From positions 53,979,579 through 54,043,578 of the forward strand of contig CM055313.2 of NCBI GenBank assembly GCA_029255685.2: a stretch of DNA of 64,000 nucleotides. Direction: 5' to 3'. The notes under the pieces are model-generated. The model made no database searches and was not told where the DNA came from. It worked only from the letters and a program-made list of their open reading frames with translations. This stretch comes from Silene conica (Eukaryota > Streptophyta > Magnoliopsida > Caryophyllales > Caryophyllaceae). Positions 1-13,199 of the stretch are shown here, in pieces; position 1 is the stretch's first letter; the number at the start of each line of letters is the position of its first letter. The position numbers and the translations under genes are program-made.

Positions 1-1650
1 AAGACACCTTATGAACTTCTTTGAGGTCGTAAACCTAATATATCTCATCTAAGATGTTTTTGGGAGTAAATGCTTCGTTCATAACAATGGTAAAAACAGA
101 TTAACCAAGTTCGACCCTAGAAGTGATGAAGTAATCTTTATAGGATATTCTGATTATAGTAAAGCCTACAAAGTTTTTAACAAACGTACCTTATGCATAG
201 AAGAGAGTATTCATGTTATCTTTGATGAAAATAATGCCTTCGATAAGCCTTTACAGGATGAAGAGGAAAACCTAGACGAACCGGATTTCAGGTTGTCAAG
301 GGAAGATCCTCCTGAGTTAGAAAATGAAGAAGGTGAGATTCAAGGAACTCATGATGAACTTAACTTGGGAGAAAATGGTACGAGAACTGAAGCTACAGTT
401 GATGATACTGTAGATCATTCTCAAACAAATGACTTGGAACCCAGAGTTACAGCTAATGAAGCTATAACTTTGAATCAAAACCAAAGGGAAGAGATCAGAG
501 TTATACTTGATCCTACTATAACCCCAGGTTTGGATTCAGAGGGAACAAGCCAAAATTCTGAATCAAGTGCAGGTAACCCAAATAATCAATCAAGGAACTG
601 GAGATACAAGGGTTCTCATCCTTTGGACAATGTTATAGGAAACTTGAAAGATGGAGTTCAAACTCGAAGGAGCTTAAACAACTTCTGTTCATTCTACTCC
701 TTTCTCTCCACCATTGAACCTTCAAATATAAAGGAAGCACTCACAGAACCAAATTGGATAGTTGTCATGCAAGAAGAACTCCAGCAATTTGAAAGAAATA
801 AAGTTTGACATCTTGTTCCTCGACCTAAGGACAGATTTATCATTGGAACCAGATGGGTATTCAGAAACAAACTAGATGTCACTGGAGTCATTGTACGAAA
901 CAAGGCCAGATTAGTAGTTCAAGGATACAATCAACAAGAAGGGATCGACTATGACGAAACCTTTGCTCATGTTGCTCGTCTTGAAGCAATAAGGCTACTC
1001 ATTGCATTTGCCGCACATATGGGAATGAAGTTATTTCAGATGGACGTTAAGACTGCCTTTCTTAATGGCTATCTCCAAGAGGAAGTATTTGTTGAACAAC
1101 CTCCTGGATTTCTTGACAGCAAATTAAAGGATCATGTATTCAAATTGGACAAAGCTCTTTATGGCCTAAAACAAGCACCTAGAGCACGGTACGACAGATT
1201 ATCAAAGTTCCTATTGGAGAGTGGATTCAAGAGAGGATCTGTGGATAAAACCTTATTTCTTAAAAGAGAGAACACAAATATACTAGTCGTTCAGATCTAT
1301 GTTGACGATATTATCTTTGGCTCAACTAACAAAAAGTTGTGCAAGTACTTCTCTGAGTTGATGACTTCTGAATTCGAGATGAGTATGATGGGAGAACTAA
1401 AGTTCTTCCTTGGACTTCAAATTCAACAAACTGAAGAAGGAATCAAAGTTCATCAACAAAAATACGTCAAGGAATTGCTAAAGAAATTCAGCATGGAAAC
1501 CTCTCATGCAATGCCTACTCCAATGGGCTGGTCACAGATAAGAAGCTAACCAAAGACGAAGATGGTAAGTCTGTAGACGAAACAACTTACCGAGGTATGA
1601 TTGACTCACTTCTTTATCTTACTGCAAGTCGTCCAGATATAATGTTTAAT
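1..1650 (+). pseudogene. Broken Copia pol fragment (integrase end, RT), Sire/Maximus-like
   Basis: This is the tail of a Ty1/Copia polyprotein that begins before the window. The first ~290 bases read as the C-terminal integrase region (KTPYELL, then FDPRSDEVIFIGYSDYSKAYK) with a stop and a frame slip. An acidic linker follows from 293. The reverse transcriptase reads from about 830 to 1650 and includes [27 protein letters not shown] and the catalytic motif IYVDDIIFGST. The motif FEMSMMGELKFFLGLQI is typical of Sire/Maximus-type Copia elements. One in-frame TGA near 806 replaces an expected Trp codon, and the frame shifts near 1533. The frame resumes as TASRPDIMFN and is lost close to the MULE insertion site. 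No LTR is visible. It is a dead fragment. Confidence 0.9.
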
Positions 1651-1691
1651 ATACTGCAAATCAATATTCACTTAAATAAGTGCAAATTAAT

Positions 1692-2768
1692 GAGTTATTT
1701 TCCAAAATAGGCGATGTTCAACAATTAATTAACGAAATAGGTTACTTTTGAAATTTAGTACCAAAAATGGGTCCACGTCATCACCGAAGCTAGCTTCGTA
1801 TTCAAGTCGCTTATCCGGACAGCGACCATGTCCAAAAAATTATACCAACAACAAGTCGCTTAGGAGGTGAGCGACTCACAACTGACTGAAAAAAAATCAT
1901 AGCCCCAAAGTAAAAACGCTGTGGGAGCCAGCGACTTACTTCTTTTGTCTCTCTCCTCTCTTATTTCTTTCCCCTTCGTTTCCATGGGAGACCTTCAATC
2001 ATCACCATTATGACTCATGTTCTAAGAATTGTACTACCACTGAAATATCAAAACACAACCAAAGTTATTACCGGAAACCAAATTCTGCTAAATTCTGCTT
2101 ATTTTACCATTATTTATTCTTTAAATACTATACACATACTTTTTTCAATTGGAATTTCAGGGTGGAACAAACAGTTTTTCAATTGAAATTTCAACACGGA
2201 GTTGTTGTATTTGTTCTCGTTCATCGTCTTGTGGAGTGATTTTGGGGAGTGTTGAAGATAGAGAGGAATAAAGAGATAAAATTGGGAAATGAACAAGCTT
2301 TGAACTAGGGTGGAGAAAAGCTGAGGTTTTGGATGTAAAGGGAAGGAGGAAGTGAGATTGTAGCTTTGGGAAGATGTATTAATGTCACCATTTGTGTTTT
2401 TTTAATGATACTTGAAGTAGATGAGAAATGTTATACAAACAAATGGAGTTATGTATATTCACTATGAGACTTAAAGATGATGAAGATGAAGATGAAGATG
2501 AAGATGAAGATGAGAGATGTTTGAGAGCAAGGAGAGAAGCGTCCATGGAGACTTGGAGAGATGGAGAGCTGAGGATGAGGGGAGCCAGCGAAATTAGGGA
2601 AATAGGGGAAACAGAGCAAATCAAGTCGCTCACCCCACAACGACTTGTTTTATTGCTCAGATTCGGGAATTCCAATCCTAGGTGGACCCATTTTCGGTAA
2701 TAAATTTCAAAAGTTACCTATTTCGTTAATTTAATTAGTGAGAATCACCTATTTCGGAAAAAAAATTC
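1692..2768. mobile_element. Non-autonomous Mutator-like element (MULE), 1.08 kb
   Basis: The ends are inverted repeats of roughly 85 bp. The left end reads ...CCAAAATAGGCGATG...TTAACGAAATAGGTTACTTTTG. The reverse complement of the right end reads CCGAAATAGGTGATTC...TTAACGAAATAGGTAACTTTTG. Both arms continue into ATGGGTCCAC. The element is flanked by a perfect 9-bp duplication, CAAATTAAT, at 1683-1691 and 2769-2777, as expected for MULEs. No transposase is present. The interior has AGTCGCT-containing sequence near both ends and a (GATGAA)n tract at about 2475-2512, which makes a spurious Asp-Glu reading frame. It lies about 0.7 kb upstream of the PLC start codon. Confidence 0.9.
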
Positions 2769-2777
2769 CAAATTAAT

Positions 2778-3342
2778 ATATAAACTCAAGCTAATATATG
2801 AGGTAAAATCATGCAAATAAATCACTTATGAAATGAAACCATCGATGACCCATCATGAATCAAACCAACCCGAATCCGTTACTGACCCGACATAACCCGA
2901 ACCGATATGACCCAATTGACACCTCTCACGATGAACGATAAATGGGTCACGAAATACAAATAAAAATATACGAAGAAATGGTCTCTCACTAACTTATTGA
3001 AAAACCGTATCTCTCAAATTTTAATGAATTTGTATTTATAATCATTGATATCACTAATAATTAAGCCTATATTAGAGAGTTTTGTTAACATATGGCATGA
3101 AATGACCTTCAGATTTTTTTGACACCTCCCATTTCTTTCATAGATCCTTTTCATAATTAAAGCCTATATTTAATATAAATATTTAATTAAGAGCAGTATA
3201 CATATTGAGGAGTAGTAGTAATAAACAAAGGTTTAAATGAATGAGCAAAGATAAGTGAAACGTCATCCTCATACATCTGCACACCTATGCAGTGCTGTTT
3301 CTCCTTCCTCTCTGTCATCTAATCATTCCAAACAACTAACTT
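2778..3342. other. Intergenic upstream region of PLC
   Basis: AT-rich sequence between the MULE and the phospholipase gene. I see no coding frame, no LTR and no clear repeat structure. It should hold the PLC promoter. Confidence 0.5.
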
Positions 3343-3349
3343 TATAAAC
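3343..3349 (+). promoter_or_regulatory. Candidate TATA box for PLC
   Basis: TATAAAC lies about 100 bp upstream of the chosen ATG, after a CT-rich stretch. Initiation about 30 bp downstream would give a leader of roughly 70 nt. This rests on position and motif only. Confidence 0.35.
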
Positions 3350-3443
3350 TCCACAGATTTATTTGACATTTTGTCAGAAATAAAAACACCGAAATCAAAA
3401 TCCCTAATCTTTTTTGTTTATAGTAAGTTCCCAAAAAAAGAGT

Positions 3444-6400
3444 ATGTCTAAACAAACATACAGTGTTTGTTTCTGTTGTAGAAGGAGGTTTAAATTGGCT
3501 GTATCAGAAGCTCCTCAAGAAATTAAGACCTTATTTACCAGATATTCTGAAAATGGTGTTATGACTGTTAATCATCTTCATAATTTTATGGTTAATGAAC
3601 AGAAAGAAGACAAGTCAACTGTTGAAGATGCACAAATCCTTATTGATAGTCTTAGACATCTTAATGTCTTCCATAAGTCTGGTATTAACCTTGAAGGTTT
3701 CTTTAAATACCTTTTTGGTGATCTTAATCCTCCTCTTTCTCCTAACCTTGGGGTAATCTTTTTTCATCTTTTTAACTTTTCTTTCAAATTACTGTTTATC
3801 TGGGGTTTTGTTATTTGTACAAATTGTACTACATCATCCAATACGAAATACGAAAGTTGGAATCAATAAGTAACAACATTGATCATAAATAACTAAACAT
3901 TAATCTACGTAAAAATAAACAAGGGTTTTCAATTGGCTAGGGTGTACCTGGTAACTTTGCCATGTTTGGAAACCCTGTATTAGAATCTTATGTTTTGGAT
4001 TATATAGTTGTAAACATAATCTGTGAAGACTGGATTTTGCAACTGCTGTCTTTATCTGGTAACAATGTTTGTCCTTCTGCATTAGGCAAATTGAGAACAT
4101 TGTGCAATGTGTAGCATCCCTTTTAATTTGCTGTTTGGTGTGTTTGTTGATCTTGAACTGAAGTTACTTAGGGAATCGTAGGAATACAACTTAAGTAGGG
4201 ATATGAAATGGATGTTGTTTCGAGTTTTAATCTCAAAATAGGGTATGTTGAAAACGCATGTAACTCTCATGATGTATGCTGGTATGGCCATTGTCTCTTT
4301 AGGACTTAAGTGTCAGTTTTTCATGTGTGATGCCAGTGTATCCTTTGTAAATTTCTACATCTTTGCTTAACAATCTGAAAGCAAGATGTGTGGAAGAAGA
4401 ATGGAGTTTATGAATTTGGCTGCAACTACACTCGCATTTTGAAATATCAGATCTCTGGCTAATGAGTAATGACCTTATGTTCCTGTTTCGAGGTTAAAAT
4501 GCCATGTTTTTGCTTTGCTTTTTCACAAACCTTTTGCTTTATTTTGATGTGGGGAAAGAACATATGAAATATCCTGATGATTTATAAAATATTCTGCCAA
4601 ATAGTTCGTAATGGTGAGTCCTGAAAAGGATTTTCCAATTAGTGGTCCTGGTAGGAAGAGTGTCTATGCTGTCATTTTTCTTTTTGTATTGGAAATGAAG
4701 TGATCTGGGAATCTTCAGATATACATTGTGTTTGGCCTCAACACTTCTTTTAACGGATGCAGTCTGATGACTCTTGTAGCTTACACTTGCAATTTAAAAA
4801 AGCTTTATCTTTTAATGCCGTGATGCTACACATCTACACTGTCACATTAAGTCTTGTATGAGACCGTCTAACACGTGAGGCAAACCCAAATGCTTGTATA
4901 TAATACGATTTGCATTTTCGGCTTAGTTTCATGTGTGAGTTGGAAAATTTTGAAAAATCTCCCAGGGTGAAAGGGTACTGGTGAAAGGGAGACGAAAAAA
5001 AAGTTGGAAAATTTTAACTAAAAGCTTAGAAATATCCACCGCCCCTGCCAGCGAGCTCCACCACTGCTTATATAAGTTATTATGTTGATGCTAGTGTAGC
5101 ACAAAATACGTGATAGTTAATCTAGTGCTTGTTGCAAGAATTACCGTATTGCAAAGACACAGCTTCACCATGTTTGCTCCAATGAAAGTGGGGTCAAGAC
5201 ACAGAATTACCGTATTGCAAGAATTACCGTATAACACATGGGATTCACCATTGGGTAATTTCCATTGAAAGTGGGGTCAAGACTCGCCCAAAGTCTTAAG
5301 TTGAGTCTTGGATTCCAAGACTCAACTTAAGACTTTGTTAAGACTTTGGTAGATTATTGGTAGTCTTGCGTGAGTCTTATCTCAAGACTTACCAAAGTCT
5401 TGTCTCAAGACTACCAATAATCTTACCCTAAACCCTAGAGTGAAAGAAGTACCCATAAGTCCAGTTTTTCACATTATGCTTCTCTTTTTTCTTAATTACG
5501 GTATTGGTATGGTTAACACCTGGATGAAATCAGCTCTATTGTGAAATTCTATATGAGATGTATAAGACAATGAGAAATTGTTAACAAGATGTAGAGGGTT
5601 TCGCTGCTCATATGCTGTCGTATGGGGTTTGAACTCTGCCTTGTTGAGCCGAGGGCAGTCCCTATAGCTAACTTCTGATGATTATCTTACTGAGATTGTG
5701 GTGTGCTTCCTTCTTGTTTTCAAATTCAGCTACTAATTTTTCCATATTAGCATATTTCATATTTATTTCCTCCGTGCGACTTAGCCTGACCATTTAAACT
5801 ATTAATTCCTGTTATTTCAGGTTCACCAGGATATGGATTGTCCACTGTCTCATTATTTCATATACACGGGCCACAATTCTTATCTTACTGGAAATCAACT
5901 AACTAGTGACTGCAGTGATATTCCTATCATACATGCTCTGGAGAAGGCAGTCAGAGTGATTGAATTGGATATATGGCCCAATTCTTCTAAAGACAATGTT
6001 GATGTTCTTCATGGAGGGTATATATTTAAAATTTAGTCGCCAAAAGGTTGTCATGTATATATAATTTGAGATCAACTCATTTAACTACTAACTATAACCA
6101 TTAACCCAATCAGACCAGAATAACTACCTAATTCGTTAGAAATTAAAAGTTTGTCTTATCGCGGGACAATATGCACAAGAATCTATTTTTATTCCTCAGT
6201 ATTGCCCTGCTGATTCTCACAATCTTACTTAACCTTAATTCGTTTGTAAAACTCCTAGCAAATAAGTTGCTTGCATTAGTTTAAATTATTCAAATTTTGA
6301 CATTCCTAAAGCTATTACTTAGTCAAGCGAAGCTTTCTTTTATTGTTTTTACCGTAATGTCTTCTCTCGTTGTTGTTTAGGACAATGACTTCTCCAGTCG

Positions 6401-9400
6401 AGCTTATTAGATGTTTAAAGTCAATCAAGGAGCATGCCTTTACTTCATCTGAATACCCTGTAGTGATAACGCTTGAGGACCACCTTACTGCTGATCTTCA
6501 AGCTAAAACCGCTGAGGTAATTCCCTTGTTTTATGATACTCGTGATGTTCTGTACATCACGTTTTGGATCCTTGTCTTTTTGTTGATGATATCTTTTGCC
6601 AATAACCCTTTGGTGGGCTATGTTATGCACAGGGTTGCTTAATTCGTAATACTGCGATACAAACATATAATATGGATATGCGATTCACTGGAGTATAAGT
6701 CCTATAAGTCTAGGGCTGACCAAAATATACGATATGGTTTTATTACATGTATACGATACGGTTTACGGTTTCAGGTATACGGATTTTTTTATATCCGATA
6801 CGAATTTCATATATACGATACAGTTTATTAAAATATCAGATATATATGTATCGGCAAAATTTTAAACCGGATTTATGGTTTCTGATACGGTTCGTTTTTT
6901 AATAGAAAATATTAAAATACAATCATAAAACCATGAAACATTTTTACTCTAGTACATTTTAAAGTTATTTACTCTTATACAAATTATGAAATTACTTCTA
7001 TTTTAAGTTATCAACAAAAATCATAAAATCACCAAAGAAAATAAAGATAAGACATAAAATTACATAAATTGAACTAAAAAATGGATATCATATATTCGGA
7101 TAAACCTGATATACAATTTCCGTATATACGGAAAATCTGTATCAGGTAAGGATACTTAAAATTTACATGTCGGAAACCGGATTATACGGGATTTTGTAAT
7201 GTGTGAAGTTGGTAATCCTTGTTACTCAGACTCAGTTCAAAGCCTCCACTGCACTTGTGTGTCCAAGAGTCGGACTCGGCTACTTTGATGAATTTTATCA
7301 TGATTTTGGCGTAAAATGCAGTGTCACATGTGGTGTCATACCCTTGTACAAGTGTTCCATGTCTGACTAGCTATGCTAGCTTATTTGAAGTGTTGAGTAA
7401 AATAAATAAATTAGTATCGTTTTTGGATTTAAAGGGCTACTGTTTTCTTCCAGTTGATCACTACCACATTTGGAGATATGCTATTTTTACCAGACTCAGG
7501 CTGCTTTAAGGAGCTTCCATCCCCTGGATCACTGAAGAAACATATTATGCTATCAACAAAACCACCAAAAGAGTATGATGAAGCTAAACTTGCGGTTGAT
7601 GAGTCTCATAAGAGTATCAAGTATTCTGGAGACGAAGAAGCTTGGGGAAAGGAAGTTCCCAGTCTTAAACATCATATTGAAAGTGAGAAAGTAAGTAAAG
7701 CTATTTGTCTCTCTCTCTCTCTCTCTAAATTGCTCAAAATGTTGAAAGACGAGGATTGTCATGTGTAGTATAATGACTTTGACAATGGAGATAATACGGA
7801 GGACAAGGAAGAGGATGATGACATTTCTGAGTCCCACAAGTTTGTCGCACCAGAATACAAGCGTCTTATTGCTATTCATGCTGGAAAACCCAAGGGCGGC
7901 TTAAGTGCTGCATTGAAGGTGGATCCTGATAAAGTGAGACGTCTTAGCTTGAGTGAACAGGAGCTGGAAAAGGCAGTGGTTAAGTATGGAGAGGCGATTC
8001 TGAGGTACTTATGATAGTTGGATTACGTTATTTCACTTTCTAGTCTCTAGTATGCTTTTAAATGCTGAAACAAAATCATATACTCGTGCAACAAATTCTT
8101 TGCATTTTTTTGTATGTATATTTTGTCAATACATAACTGACAGAATATGTCAGTTGCCTTAGCGATACTGATTGATGAGCTTTTGTCATAGTGACCATCT
8201 TACTTGCTGAGGGATCATTAACTGAGTACACTCCTTGAAGCAAAGTTGACACTGAGTCCATTTTAATGCTAGGAGCAGCTAGGGCTGCTTCATTGTCTGG
8301 TTGATTCTTCCCTTTGTTTCTTTTCTTACCTTTTCCCTTTAAGAGGTTTCAACCTTTGGAGGGATAATATCAACTAGTCGTTTTATATTAAGGAAACTGA
8401 AAGCATATGATTTGGCTCCTAGGGTCATAATTCATAAAGCCCGATGTAGCTACAAAATGGTATCATATTGATATTGGTGCTTCATATGGGGACAATATAA
8501 TACACACTTATCTCCTATCTTTGCGGGGGTGTTCATGTTATCTTAACTCAACACTCAACAATTATTTAGGACTTGGACGCTTTATTTTGAGCCGAAAACA
8601 TGAGGATTTTCATAAAATAGGTTAGCCCAACACTTGAACACAGCCTGTGTTGAATTTATCTTGCCGAGTCAGAGTAACCATGCATCTGTTATTTCAACGG
8701 CATCTGTTAATTCCAAGGCTCATAGCATAATAGCATGCCACCTATACACTTGGAAGGTTTTCTTGGCAAAAGTAGCTGGGTTAGGTGTACCAAATTTAGA
8801 GAATTATGAGGCAATGATTTGCAAACTGAAGTGTTTCGGTAGGTTTTACGATAAAGGATAAGGATGTCTATGCAGATGTCGTAGCTCGTAGGTAAGTGAT
8901 GAAGTCATTAAGCAATGGTATTCGTGACTTAATTTGAATCCTGTCAACCTCAAACTCTTTTGACTAGGTAGATTTGAGTTTATTTCCTTTCGAAAATGCA
9001 TAGTTGCACCTGTAAAGTCTGAAGACTATGAACCTCTTCTAATCATACATAGAATGCTCTCCCTTTTTAATTTTCAGGTTCACGCAGAAAAATATGCTTA
9101 GAATTTATCCTAAGGGTACAAGAATCAACTCGTCAAATTACAATCCCCTCATTGCATGGACGCATGGAGCTCAAATGGTTGCATTCAATATGCAGGTTTG
9201 TCCTCCCGGCCTATATTAAGAGAAAGTGAATCCATAACTATTCGTTGAGCTTGTAATGTGTAAAAAATAATTAGTTTTTCTTTTGGTGACAGGGATATGG
9301 AAGATCCCTATGGCTGATGCAAGGGATGTTCAGAGCTAATGGCGGATGTGGATATGTTAAGAAACCGGATTTTCTCTTAAAGGGTGCTCCAAATGGTGAA

Positions 9401-11025
9401 ATATTTGATCCAAAAGCTAAACACCCAATTAAGAAGACCTTGAAGGTGACTAGCTTATTCTATAATTAAGAGTTTTAAGACTTTTGCGTTTGAGACATTC
9501 CTCAGATTTTGATGAAGTGGCTTTGATTATCATTTTGATGATGTAATATTGTAATGTTTTGATGTTTTGCAGGTAACAGTATATATGGGTGAAGGGTGGT
9601 ATTATGATTTCAAACATACACACTTTGACCAGTTTTCTCCTCCAGATTTTTATGTTAGGGTAAGCTACATAACTTTGGTTATCATAATCTCGTACTACTT
9701 ATCTTTCTTTCTCCCCATCACCCCCTATATCCTCGTCATTTTGATGGTAGTATTAAATTTAAGGTTTGACACGACATTGTAACTTTTATGCAAAGGGTTT
9801 GCATGTTACCACAACCGTATTTTGACGTTATATCGACCACATATGGCAGAACAACCAATATTAGCTGGTGACCACCGATTGCGTGATCAAGAATGAAGCC
9901 CATGTTTGTTATTTAATACCATGAATCCGTTATCATATCGGATCTATTATATCACAGATCCACAAGTTAGGCTAAATTTAGAGTTCTGTTGTCTATGTAC
10001 CCCTTCACTCTTTGGTGCAATTCTCAACGCAATTTGGTTATTGGTGAATAGAAACTGCCCCTCTTTGGTTGATACAGGGTTGAACTTGCGTGCATCTGGC
10101 TCCCATTAGCTTGCAATTTAGGGGCTTATGAGGCATTAGGGTAAATTTGTTTTGTGCTTTTTATGCTTTCATCACTAGAAGTAAATCTTGAAGGACCCAT
10201 TTTTCCTTGGTCCTGGAATTTGATATATAAAGTAAACTGGTTCTGTAAGTTTGCTGCACTTCTTTTTCTTGTGAAGTAGCAATAATTCTGACGGAATTCA
10301 TGAAGCAATTATGAGTCATCAAAAAATAATCTCCCTGTGTTGTTAACACAAGAGTAAGGCTATATACATTCAACCCAGCTTAGACATTCGACCTCCCTTA
10401 ACGGATCCCTTGAAGCAGTGAGTAATTTGTTGAAACGGAGCGATTTTGTTCTTATTTATGGTCTAAAATTCGCTTTAGACTCTAAAGGGAATGTTTTCTA
10501 CATTTCTTTGGTCTCTTAGAGTAGATTGAAAGGATTGTAGCATGTAACGCAATCAGCACTGGTACTGTCCAATCTATATTATTCTTTGACCTTGCAGCCC
10601 GTTCGATCGGGCGATTTATTTAAGAAAACGACAAACCACATTAGATATCAGCACTGTTTTATGATTCGCGTTTGTTCTTCGTTACTCGTATGGAGGTATT
10701 AGTATTTCATTGTGTGCCTACACAGATTGGGATAGCAGGAGTTGAAGAAGACACTGTAATGAAGAAAACGAAAACACTGGAAGATAACTGGATACCAGCT
10801 TGGAATGAAGTGTTCGAGTTCCCATTGGCAGTTCCGGAACTAGCCCTGCTCCGAATAGAAGTTCATGAGTATGACATGTCTGAAAAAGACGACTTTGGAG
10901 GTCAAACATGTTTACCTGTTTGGGAGCTCAAGGAAGGTATCCGGTCTGTGCCTCTTTACAGTCGCGAGGGAATTAAGTACAGTTCAGTCAAGCTTCTTAT
11001 GCACTTTCAGTTTGTTTCTCCCTGA
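3444..11025 (+). CDS. PLC: Phosphoinositide-specific phospholipase C (plant PI-PLC), complete, 9 exons
   Basis: It hydrolyses PtdIns(4,5)P2 or PtdIns4P to diacylglycerol and soluble inositol phosphate at the plasma membrane, Ca2+-dependently (family knowledge). Exons, all with GT-AG borders in phase: 3444-3752, 5821-6017, 6381-6516, 7454-7690, 7769-8004, 9078-9195, 9293-9445, 9573-9659, 10726-11025. The sum is 1773 nt, 590 residues plus TGA, the usual plant length. Residues 1-103 are the EF-hand-like N-terminus. The X domain (about 104-250) has TGHNSYLTG with catalytic His121 and LEDHLT with His203; Glu151 and Asp153 lie in ELDIW. An acidic linker follows (about 294-310). The Y domain is about 312-435 ([26 protein letters not shown]). 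The C2 domain is about 460-590 ([23 protein letters not shown]). The start [16 protein letters not shown] matches family N-termini; an in-frame ATG 30 bp upstream is less likely. No lesion is seen. The plant paralog cannot be assigned. Confidence 0.96.
5280..5425. repeat. Nested palindromes in PLC intron 1 (MITE-like foldback)
   Basis: A near-perfect 47-bp palindrome spans 5290-5336: 23-bp arms built on AAAGTCTTAAGTTGAGTC and its reverse complement around one central base. It is followed by a second foldback in which AGATTATTGGTAGTCTTG pairs with CAAGACTACCAATAATCTT near 5410. A short direct repeat (AAAGTGGGGTCAAGAC) occurs twice just upstream. It looks like a small foldback transposon or its remnant in the 2068-bp first intron. 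No clear TSD was found. Confidence 0.6.
6705..7200. repeat. AT-rich repeat-like insert in PLC intron 3
   Basis: About 500 bp rich in ATACGG/CCGTAT words (TATACGATACGG, GATACGG, CGGATAAACC, CCGGATTATACGG) in both orientations. It is unlike the neighbouring intron sequence and probably an old non-autonomous DNA transposon. Its ends could not be fixed. Confidence 0.4.
7709..7726 (+). repeat. (CT)n microsatellite in PLC intron 4
   Basis: A CT-dinucleotide run lies just inside the 78-bp intron 4, after the donor site GTAAGT at 7691. Confidence 0.8.
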
Positions 11026-11865
11026 AGTTTTGAGCTCTGAGATTTGATTTTACCAGTCAGAGACCTGTTCTTTGTTTATAATACATTACAGCGGTGTGTG
11101 AATTTGGATTTGCAAACTGCAATTGTGATTTCATTTTACCAGTCACTGTAAATATGTTTTTTTCTAAAGCGTGGATTATATGTTTTTTCATGCTCGGATC
11201 ACGTTTGTTCCTATTTATAATCCTTGTATCGCAACTGTGGTTTCGCAAGTGGGAATAGTCTATTATCTGAATTATCATGTTTGGTCTTATTTTTCCACTA
11301 TTTATCTTCCTTGCCAGTTACCAATACACTTCAGCTTTATGTGACATGCATACAACTATACAGTATACATGATGATACAACATGTCGACGCTCTTGTGCA
11401 GTTAATCAGTGCAACAAAACAGCCGTGTCCGATACCGACGATAGATACTTGACATGCATCCCAGTCTTGCATTTGCACCAAGTTTGAGTGACACGGCTGA
11501 AACACTTGTCATGCGAAACTTATAACGGACTTGATTGACCATCCTCGTTCTAATCTTCCAATTCAAGATTTTTACTCCAAAGCTTATACCCGACTTTTTG
11601 ATTCAAAAGTAACAACTCCGGGTTAGTCAAGTACTTGAATTCAAAAGAATACCGATCAATAACTTTTCAAATGTTTTGCCTAAAAACAAACTAAACCGCT
11701 ATAATTCAAGTTGACCCTTTATCATGCGCCTAAATTGGTAGATATGATACATGTGCACTTTATTTACGTTAAAAATATGATCATTTCACTATAAAGCCGA
11801 TCACAATGCTAGATAATTCATAGATAATTCAAACATCTCTGTACAACGCTCGGAATAATCAAACA
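11026..11865. other. PLC 3' untranslated region and downstream spacer
   Basis: T-rich sequence following the PLC stop codon, with weak AATACA-type words near 11080 that could serve polyadenylation. Beyond about 11300 I see no coding frame or repeat structure up to the LINE fragment. Confidence 0.5.
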
Positions 11866-12373
11866 AATTTGTCTTTAAAGCGGATATTAGTAAAGCATAT
11901 GACAAAATTAAGTGGAGCTTCTTCAAATTGACCTTGGTAGGTTTTAGTTTCCCCAAGAAATTTATTAAACTCGCCATGAGTTGTGTTATAACTATTTCTC
12001 ACGAAGTTGTACTCAATCGAGCACATCTTAAACAATTTTGGTCTAATAGTTGGTTGCGTCAAGGAGTCTGTTGTCTCCATACTTGTTCATTCTCTCCACA
12101 AAAGTGTTATCTAGAAATGTTTCCGCGGCACAACATAATGATACGCTTAAAGTTATTAAACTAGGCAAGAATTCCCCTCCTCTTTCTCACCTGCTTTTTG
12201 CGGATGGCACAACTTTTTTCTTACATGATAAAGATGACGCTTTCAACCACCTCTGTAACTCCTTCATTTACCAAAATGTCTTACCAATGCCTACCTTAGC
12301 AAACGAGATCATTACTATCTCGGTTGCCCGATGTGGTGAACATCAAGTAAGCGATAAAAGAACAATTGTATAA
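11866..12373 (+). pseudogene. LINE (L1-type) reverse transcriptase fragment
   Basis: The reading frame FKADISKAYDKIKWSFF, then GFSFPKKFIKLAMSCV, matches the plant LINE RT segment around the first catalytic Asp. After frame slips, SLLSPYLFILSTKVLSRNVS and SHLLFADGTTFFLHDKDDAF follow. The catalytic box, normally FADD, reads FADG. There are several frame breaks and neither end of the element is present, so it is an old dead piece. A LINE 3' end occurs separately at 14634-15065; I cannot tell whether both come from one family. Confidence 0.8.
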
Positions 12374-13199
12374 AAGTAGTAAATGTTTAGTTATAACAAC
12401 CAAACTAAATACTGTGTTACAAAACAAAACTGAAAGTAACTAATGTTCGTGTAACAACAGAAGCTAACTAAGGGATCACATGGTGTCCCATCCATTCCCA
12501 TAGCTAGACTCAAACGTAACACGCATGTCAATCCACTATTCTCCATTTGCCGGAAATATCAAATGGTTCACCACAGTTTTGAAAACATACAAAGGTTAGT
12601 TACTGCATAAAACATCATAACGACAAACAAAATAAACCATACAAACTCCGTCTCAATCCAATCCTCCAATTTTCAAGAATATGATCCAATCAGAAACTCG
12701 ATCCAATTACACATCGCAACATGGAACCCTGCCAGACACCAATCACAACAGGTAACCGACACTGCCAATGGTAGACCTCAACCTAGCCACCAAAATCCCC
12801 GTTCATCGTAACGAGCGAACTTAGATCATTAATGTGCACATCCACCTTATGACTGGAGCCATAAGGGTCGAACATGGGGGTGAAGATCATCTCCTGACAA
12901 TGGCTCCACTATCAACCTCAACTCCATACAATGCCACAATAATATCATATAACTCAATTATGCAATACATAAAATATACTAACAACCGTCACGAACATGG
13001 ATCGACCAATGCAATAACTGAGCAGGAAAACCCTATATGATAAGCAAATACGAATACTACGATCAAGTACTAGAGACGCTCCTCTACGAGTCCACCACCT
13101 AATAATAAACAATGAAACCAATCATAAACTATCACATACACCATTTCCCCCCAAAACTAACCTAACCTAGGGCTACCATAATAGAAAGACAAAGGAAGT
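12374..13199. other. Unassigned AT-rich spacer
   Basis: Between the LINE fragment and the Copia-A LTR. It has a few short open frames without recognisable homology. I see no tandem repeats, LTR ends or RNA genes. Confidence 0.4.

Noticed and set aside
2428-2700. Open frame with Asp-Glu repeats
   Set aside because: Produced by a (GATGAA)n tract inside the MULE; no family resemblance outside the repeat.
8634-8861. Possible extra PLC exon in intron 5
   Set aside because: Flanking exons join in phase without it, the protein there does not resemble PLC, and the enzyme is full length without it.
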